Positions 11,933 through 17,022 of a stretch of DNA of 19,935 nucleotides are shown here, one piece after another. Where the stretch lies: positions 1 to 19,935 of the forward strand of contig DAUW01000111.1 of assembly GCA_002505355.1 (NCBI GenBank). The letters are read 5' to 3'. The DNA is from Euryarchaeota archaeon UBA229. Lineage in GTDB: Archaea > Thermoplasmatota > Poseidoniia > Poseidoniales > Poseidoniaceae. Below the pieces are notes generated by a model. That model did not search any database and was not told the DNA's origin. It saw nothing but the letters and a program-made list of their open reading frames with translations. How positions within the stretch are numbered: the stretch's first letter is position 1; each line of letters starts with the position of its first letter. A program made the translations under genes and the position numbers.

Positions 11933-14659
11933 TTAAGATGTCGCGTGGTTTTGATTTGGCAAAACTAAATTTGATGATTCTCCAGTTGTATAATGTGCTC
12001 GCAGTTGTTTAACTAACTGGACCGTGTCTAGCCACAAATTTCTCAACGTAACAAACATCATCGACATCATGTTTCCTTTGCCAGACAATCTGGCTCCGTT
12101 GAAAATGACGACTAGTACTGAGCCTTCATGGATTAGAACTCCTACCCATAGTTGATCATATAACTGGTTGATAACCGAGAATACTAGGATAAATGTTATT
12201 GATACTGAGAGTATTATATTACCAATCAAGGCTCTATTCATCTTTACAGACAAATCGTACAAATCGACCAGCATCTTTGGCTCCTCTCCGGGAAACATAA
12301 TGTCTGCAGCCTCCATGTTTACCGATTCTCCGGTGCCAACTGCAATACCAATATCTGCGACTGCTAACGCAGTTGAGTCATTAAAACCGTCACCGACCAT
12401 CATCGTTACATGACTCTTAGAGCGATCTTCAACCCATCTAACCTTGTCCTCAGGTGAGAGGCCACCGAGGGCAGATGATTCGGGCAGTCCAACACTTTTT
12501 GCGAATGCTGTAACGGATGACTGCGAGTCTCCAGATATTATCTCAACGCTGATTCCTCGGTCGATCAAACCATGGATTAATTCTTTACTGCCTTCTCTGG
12601 TATCGTCGTGAATGAAGGTAAATAGAGCAATCGCTTGTGAATCCTTGGTCAGTATACTAGCGCCATAACCGTCTAACTTCGCCTGTTCTAACGCAGCAAC
12701 AAGGTTTTCAGGCACAGTAATTTTGTGCTTATCCGCCATGTCTGCTCTGATGAAAGTGACTTCTTTACCATTGGAGAAGCCTTTGACTCCGGCTTCAATA
12801 TCGGCGATTCCGGCAACTGATGTTGGATCGATAGCTTCATTCTCAAGATATTCTAGCACAGCTATTGCATAAGGATGAGATGAACGCTTCTCGAGGCCGC
12901 CAGCAAGCGCTATTGCGGCATTTCTTTGCCGGCCCTTGGCAATTGTTATTGAACCAATTACCGGTTTGCCTGAAGTCAATGTTCCTGTTTTATCGAGTAA
13001 GACATGGTTTACCCTTGACAATTTTTCGAGGATGCTCCCGCCTCGAACTATTGCCCCCATACGCGAAGCACGACTTAGTGCAGCAGCATGCGGCATTGCG
13101 GCAGCGAGCAGGAGGCCGCATGGACAGGCAACAACCCAAAGCAGTAGGATTATCTTCCAATTGCTGGATGGGAACATAAAATACCAGACTGCTAAGGCAC
13201 CAAATAATACAATTGGCACCCATATGGCGCTGAATTTTTCGATTTGATTTTGTATTGGTGCCTTTTCTTCCTTGAATGCGTGGATTGCATCGATTAACCC
13301 GGATAGTCTGGTATCTTCACCGACTGCGGTAACATCGAGTAGAACCGGCCCCCTTGATAGCACAAGACCTGCATTTAACTCATCACCTTTACCGACCTCG
13401 ACAGGAACTGATTCACCAGTAAGCGGGGCCTTATCTAAAGCCCCAAAACCATCGACAATTATTCCGTCAGCCGGAATTAGCTCACCGCTCCTTATCTCAA
13501 GTATATCCCCAATATTGACCAAATCGAGTGATATTATTTCATGCTCTTCAGGTGATTTGTGATGATGGTGGTGGTCAACTGGTTGTATTGGACTGGTGTT
13601 CTGCTGCACTGTAAACACATTGAATTGATTTGGCTTAGTTAGTTTAATTGCAGGATTAAGGACTTTCCTCGCCGTTCGGGGAATTCTATCGAGGCCACCT
13701 TGCATTAATTTTCGGGCATTTTCTAATGCGCTCGTTTCAAGATGTCCCGCCATAGCTACCAAAATAACCACCATCAATGCTTCTTCCCACATCCCCAATA
13801 CTGAAGCACCGATAACCGCAATACTGGTCAAAACTTGAAAGCCCATTTGTTTTGAAAGCAGACTTGCGACTGCTTCGTGAAACATTTGCAGGCCACCAAC
13901 CATCACACCGTAAGCGCCAATGAGCCCGAGGATAATCGGTGACCAGCCAAGAAATTCACCAAGGAAAATTAGGAACAAAATTGGAATCGCGATGGCTCCG
14001 CCAAACAATCGCCACTGATCCGGTCTTAGACGGGTGGAGGATGCTTCAGTAAATCTGGGCTCCAAACCCGTAACCTGTGTTAGAGAGCGATCTCTTAATT
14101 CTCGCAAATCCTTGCCTGGTGTGGGGACTAACTGAAGTAAGATCTCATCATCTTTAGTAATCTCTACATCAAGCACACCGGGCTGGCGTAGAAGTAACCG
14201 CCTTACGTCTTTTTTCTCAATATCATTGCGTTTTGCTATGGCGTTAGGCTTCGCAGAGGACAGTAAATTTAGTGGTACATTTGGTGGATGACCCAGTGAT
14301 TTCAGAACTGTGGAAACCTGTGAAATCAACCCTTGGTCGAGGTCTACCGTCATCTTTATTTCGCCAGCGGTTGCTGAAATTTCTGGCTCGATTACTTGAT
14401 TCAAGTGGGACAAACCACGCATGGCTTTAGAGGCGCAATCCGGGCAGTCCATGGCAATAAGGGGCCACTCAACTTGGTACTTACCGCCTGCTTGTTCGAC
14501 AACTGTTGTATCAATTATTTCGGCATCGAGGATTACTGGATCAGTTTCCTTGACCTTACCTGTTTTGGGTCTAGGCTTTTCCCGTGATTTTTTAGTCGCT
14601 GGTTTGACGATGTCGTCTTCGAGTGACATGAATGGCTCATCGTCACTACCACCCGCCAT
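11933..14659 (-). CDS. P1B-type heavy-metal transporting ATPase (Zn/Cd/Co-like) with His-rich loop
   Basis: This 908-residue membrane pump has all P-type ATPase motifs: TGES (414-417), phosphorylation site DKTGT (556-560), SSHPYA (593-598, the HP motif of P1B pumps) and GDGFND (756-761). An N-terminal metal-binding domain holds MDCPDCAS (Cys72, Cys75); a second ferredoxin-like segment (about 150-200) lacks cysteines. Eight membrane helices are recognisable, about 217-308 (four), 476-496, 501-528, 810-830 and 838-858. TM6 carries CPC (512-514), while TM8 carries HEGS (844-847), a motif I associate with the P1B-4 class. A 35-residue insertion before the A domain contains HHHHH (363-367) and His373. 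It probably exports Zn, Cd or Co; copper is less likely. No Shine-Dalgarno precedes the ATG, and it is divergent from the HAD gene across about 56 bases. Confidence 0.92.
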   Translation of the reverse strand: MAGGSDDEPFMSLEDDIVKPATKKSREKPRPKTGKVKETDPVILDAEIIDTTVVEQAGGKYQVEWPLIAMDCPDCASKAMRGLSHLNQVIEPEISATAGEIKMTVDLDQGLISQVSTVLKSLGHPPNVPLNLLSSAKPNAIAKRNDIEKKDVRRLLLRQPGVLDVEITKDDEILLQLVPTPGKDLRELRDRSLTQVTGLEPRFTEASSTRLRPDQWRLFGGAIAIPILFLIFLGEFLGWSPIILGLIGAYGVMVGGLQMFHEAVASLLSKQMGFQVLTSIAVIGASVLGMWEEALMVVILVAMAGHLETSALENARKLMQGGLDRIPRTARKVLNPAIKLTKPNQFNVFTVQQNTSPIQPVDHHHHHKSPEEHEIISLDLVNIGDILEIRSGELIPADGIIVDGFGALDKAPLTGESVPVEVGKGDELNAGLVLSRGPVLLDVTAVGEDTRLSGLIDAIHAFKEEKAPIQNQIEKFSAIWVPIVLFGALAVWYFMFPSSNWKIILLLWVVACPCGLLLAAAMPHAAALSRASRMGAIVRGGSILEKLSRVNHVLLDKTGTLTSGKPVIGSITIAKGRQRNAAIALAGGLEKRSSHPYAIAVLEYLENEAIDPTSVAGIADIEAGVKGFSNGKEVTFIRADMADKHKITVPENLVAALEQAKLDGYGASILTKDSQAIALFTFIHDDTREGSKELIHGLIDRGISVEIISGDSQSSVTAFAKSVGLPESSALGGLSPEDKVRWVEDRSKSHVTMMVGDGFNDSTALAVADIGIAVGTGESVNMEAADIMFPGEEPKMLVDLYDLSVKMNRALIGNIILSVSITFILVFSVINQLYDQLWVGVLIHEGSVLVVIFNGARLSGKGNMMSMMFVTLRNLWLDTVQLVKQLRAHYTTGESSNLVLPNQNHATS

Positions 14660-14680
14660 GTGATATGGTTGTAGTCAATG

Positions 14681-14691
14681 TTCATGAATTC
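14681..14691. promoter_or_regulatory. Overlapping palindromes in the divergent ATPase/HAD promoter gap
   Basis: TTCATGAA (14681-14688) and GAATTC (14686-14691) are perfect palindromes that overlap near the centre of the short gap separating the divergent ATPase and HAD genes. Both genes lack a good ribosome site and may be leaderless, so this AT-rich centre must hold both promoters. It is a candidate site for a dimeric regulator such as the winged-helix protein of the ATPase operon. Confidence 0.25.
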
Positions 14692-14715
14692 TAGCATTAA
14701 CCTAAAATTCTGGTG

Positions 14716-15468
14716 ATGAGAAATTTCATTGCCTTCACACGACTAGACCAAATCATGCGATGGCTGCCTGATGGCTGGAAACCAAAGGTAGTTGCAGTAG
14801 ACATCGACGGCACCTTAACCAACGAAAATAAACTGATAGAACCAAGCGTGATTAAGTCTTTGCAACGACTAGAACAGGCTGGTATTCCAGTGATACTAGC
14901 CACCGGAAATGTCAGAGCAATCACCTACGGTTTGTGGCGATTTCTCAACCTTAGCGGTCCGATATGTTGTGAAAATGGTGGAGTATTATGGCATCCAGAC
15001 TGGGGAGAGACCAACTATCGCGCTGACGGTAGTGAAGCCAAAGCCGCCGCACAATGGCTGGCAACAAAAATTGACGGCCTTGATTGGGAAGGGATTGAAA
15101 CCAACCAATGGCGAGAAAGTGAATGGTGTTTGGCGCCTGATGAGGATTTGGAAAAAATCACTGAACTGATTAATGATAGCGAATGGTCTCACCTCTCCGT
15201 GGTTCGCACAGGCTTTGCAATTCATTTGATGGAGCCTCAATTATCAAAAGGCTCTGGTCTAAAGATAATTCTAGATAAAATGGGCTTACAGCCAAAGGAT
15301 TTGTTGTGTGTCGGTGATGCACCCAATGACTTGTCCATGTTTGAAATGGCTGGCTGGTCAGTGGCTGTTGGCGGGGCTTTCGCCTATGTCTCTCAAACTG
15401 CGGATTTTGCATCACCATTTCTTCATGGCAAGACCATTGCACCACTGGTTGATGCCATTCTCGCTTAA
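14716..15468 (+). CDS. HAD-family phosphatase, archaeal phosphoglycolate phosphatase-like
   Basis: This protein has all four motifs of a HAD hydrolase with a C2 cap, numbered here from ATG 14716 (250 residues): motif I DIDGTLT with Asp29 and Asp31, motif II ATGN (about 62-65), motif III Lys178 in LSKGSG, and motif IV GDAPND (200-205). The cap between motifs II and III and the overall length match archaeal phosphoglycolate phosphatases such as Thermoplasma TA0175 and other Cof-type enzymes. The role would be removal of 2-phosphoglycolate or a related sugar phosphate. The start is uncertain: GTG 14713, ATG 14716, or ATG 14755, which would leave MRWLPDGWKPK before motif I. No ribosome site is visible, so leaderless translation is likely. 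It is divergent from the metal ATPase gene. Substrate not determined. Confidence 0.85.
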   Translation: MRNFIAFTRLDQIMRWLPDGWKPKVVAVDIDGTLTNENKLIEPSVIKSLQRLEQAGIPVILATGNVRAITYGLWRFLNLSGPICCENGGVLWHPDWGETNYRADGSEAKAAAQWLATKIDGLDWEGIETNQWRESEWCLAPDEDLEKITELINDSEWSHLSVVRTGFAIHLMEPQLSKGSGLKIILDKMGLQPKDLLCVGDAPNDLSMFEMAGWSVAVGGAFAYVSQTADFASPFLHGKTIAPLVDAILA

Positions 15469-15499
15469 ATCAAACAATTCACGACCACAGGATACTACC

Positions 15500-15505
15500 T
15501 TTTTT
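15500..15505 (+). terminator. T6 tract after the HAD gene
   Basis: Six T residues at 15500-15505, 32 bases after the HAD stop, are compatible with an archaeal T-run terminator. The same tract with the following AGAA lies 22-30 bases before ATG 15530, which has no ribosome site, so it may instead be the TATA-like element of a leaderless promoter. The two readings cannot be separated from sequence alone. Confidence 0.3.
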
Positions 15506-15529
15506 AGAATCAACTACTAAAACTAATCC

Positions 15530-16423
15530 ATGGGTGACGTTGAGAGCGAAGACGAAGATTATACTCGAGTCACGATATCGACCATAATAGGCGTTTCAAT
15601 TCTCATTCTCTTATACCTACTGTTCTCTGATTTGACACAAAATGTTGCGGAACGAGCTGACAGTTTTTCCAGTTCTTCATGGTTAACCTTTCTGTATAGA
15701 TTTGTGTGCTTCATCGTTTGTGGTTATGCAATTGTCTACATGTTTAGATGCGGGCCTGGTAATATGCACGTAGTGAATTTGAAAGACAACAGTGACGTTC
15801 TATTACATCCGCTCGGGAAGGAAAAGTTCGTTACATTTTCCTCTTGGACACTACTTGCGTGCACTGGATATTTTCTGCTATCGTTGGTAAGTCAAATCCA
15901 AAGTAGTTTAAATTTTAATCAAACTTCTTGGTTACCATCATTGCAAACTGCGCTGTTTTGCATTGGTATATCTATGGCATTTCAGACCGCAACCGTCGTT
16001 AGATACATTATTCTTCCAAATATGGTCAAAAATAACAATTCACATAACCACATGTTCCTGTATCATGAGCAAATTATGCATAACTTCACTGCAATATTCC
16101 TTATGTTTGAGATGCTAATGGTTCAGCCGAATTTAAGCCCTCAATTTGCCTTGTTTGGGCTGCTAATAGGTATAGCTTACGTCGCATTTGCCTATGCGGT
16201 AGCCTATTTTGGCGGTGGTTATTTTGTCTACAGTTTCCTCCATCCAAAACCGAAAATTGCTCCGGTTTTTGCCGTCGGTCTTGCTAGCAGTATTGCAGTT
16301 TTTTATCTAGGGATTTGGGTGTTGAGTTCAATTAACGACTCATTTATCTGGCTGAGTGTGATTATCTCTACTCTATGGCTTGCCTTAATTGTCCAATTTA
16401 GGCCGAGCCCTAATTTGAGTTGA
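15530..16423 (+). CDS. Multi-pass membrane protein resembling the AIG1/FAR-17a hydrolase family
   Basis: This 297-residue protein has about seven membrane helices (near 14-33, 52-71, 101-121, 136-162, 181-198, 205-229 and 245-290). Three segments line up with human AIG1 as I recall it. KFVTFSSWTLLACTGYFLL (98-116) matches the KFLTF region around catalytic Thr43, here Thr102. EQIMHNFTAIFLMFEML (180-196) matches the HGMHTTVLPFILIEM region around catalytic His134, here His184. GGGYFVYSFL (228-237) matches the late VTGMWVYPFL region. The Thr-to-His distance is 82 residues here and 91 in AIG1. AIG1/ADTRP are threonine hydrolases acting on fatty-acid esters of hydroxy fatty acids. An additional N-terminal helix pair precedes the match. 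A lipid-ester hydrolase role is an inference; another unrelated membrane family is possible. A small membrane protein gene follows after 34 bases. Confidence 0.6.
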   Translation: MGDVESEDEDYTRVTISTIIGVSILILLYLLFSDLTQNVAERADSFSSSSWLTFLYRFVCFIVCGYAIVYMFRCGPGNMHVVNLKDNSDVLLHPLGKEKFVTFSSWTLLACTGYFLLSLVSQIQSSLNFNQTSWLPSLQTALFCIGISMAFQTATVVRYIILPNMVKNNNSHNHMFLYHEQIMHNFTAIFLMFEMLMVQPNLSPQFALFGLLIGIAYVAFAYAVAYFGGGYFVYSFLHPKPKIAPVFAVGLASSIAVFYLGIWVLSSINDSFIWLSVIISTLWLALIVQFRPSPNLS

Positions 16424-16444
16424 AAATATTTGAATATCTTAATC

Positions 16445-16450
16445 AGGAGG
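16445..16450 (+). promoter_or_regulatory. Shine-Dalgarno AGGAGG for the small membrane protein
   Basis: AGGAGG lies 7 bases before GTG 16458 and decides that non-ATG start. It supports coupled expression with the preceding membrane gene, which ends at 16423. Confidence 0.7.
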
Positions 16451-16457
16451 GCTTATT

Positions 16458-16898
16458 GTGCAACCCGAGATTGACCCCAGTCAACCGCAAAATCAACTAT
16501 GGGGTGGTGGAGGATTACCCCTTGATCAACAACAACCGGCACCGTCACAACAACCAATAATCATCACTAAACCAAAATACAAACCAGAATTAAATCTTAG
16601 ATATATCTCAACAGCGATATACATTTTAGGATTAGTGATTGCAATCGCTTTGCCGTTCGTTGGTGGTGATGTGGATATTTACTTAATGTTTGAAATTTCA
16701 AGCTACGTGTGTTGCTCATCGTTCATACTAGCGCTGTTAATTGACGCAGTGTACCTTAAGGGTAAATCTGACTGGGAGAGCTCTCTTGGCTTACCGAACA
16801 CTTGGAGTCTAGTAACTCTCGTACTCAGCGTTATCATTGCTCTTGGACTAATTATGCTACTGATTATTAACATAATGACTAGAATAAGCTATTCGTAA
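16458..16898 (+). CDS. Small three-helix membrane protein of unknown function
   Basis: This 146-residue protein begins at GTG 16458, behind a strong AGGAGG. The first 46 residues are Gln/Pro-rich and probably disordered (DQQQPAPSQQPIIITKPKYK). Three hydrophobic helices follow: about ISTAIYILGLVIAIALPF, then MFEISSYVCCSSFILALLI, then WSLVTLVLSVIIALGLIMLL. A low-complexity Pro/Gln head with a short membrane bundle is common in small archaeal membrane proteins; no catalytic motif is seen. It is probably co-transcribed with the AIG1-like gene 34 bases upstream and may be its partner. Its stop lies only 7 bases from the 3' end of the convergent tRNA gene. I do not recognise a family. Confidence 0.75.
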   Translation: MQPEIDPSQPQNQLWGGGGLPLDQQQPAPSQQPIIITKPKYKPELNLRYISTAIYILGLVIAIALPFVGGDVDIYLMFEISSYVCCSSFILALLIDAVYLKGKSDWESSLGLPNTWSLVTLVLSVIIALGLIMLLIINIMTRISYS

Positions 16899-16905
16899 CA
16901 CGTCA

Positions 16906-16990
16906 TGGTGGCGAGGGCAGGATTCGAACCTGCGAAGCTTTACGCAGAGGATCTTGAGTCCACCCCCTTTGACCGCTCGGGAACCTCGCC
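16906..16990 (-). tRNA. tRNA-Leu (anticodon CAA), CCA encoded
   Basis: Read on the minus strand, the acceptor stem GGCGAGG (16984-16990) pairs perfectly with CCTCGCC (16910-16916), followed by A and an encoded CCA (16906-16908). The D arm contains GAGCGGTCAAAGG. The anticodon loop is CTCAAGA (16952-16958) with anticodon CAA at 16954-16956. The extended variable arm marks it as a class II tRNA, and the T arm is GCAGG TTCGAAT CCTGC. No intron is present. One anticodon-stem pair is a U·U mismatch (16948 with 16962). The anticodon and the A discriminator give leucine, decoding UUG codons. It lies between two convergent protein genes, with 7 and 32 bases on the flanks. Confidence 0.95.
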
Positions 16991-17022
16991 AGTGATTCAG
17001 CGGTGTAGCACTTCATTCTTGA

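Noticed and set aside
13561..13575. The HHHHH run as a cloning tag
   Set aside because: It lies deep inside the gene, flanked by natural sequence with other histidines and acidic residues, as expected for a native metal-binding loop.
16900..17022. tRNA-Leu as an integration site of a mobile element
   Set aside because: No integrase, duplicated tRNA end or atypical cargo lies on either side; both flanks are ordinary membrane or surface protein genes.
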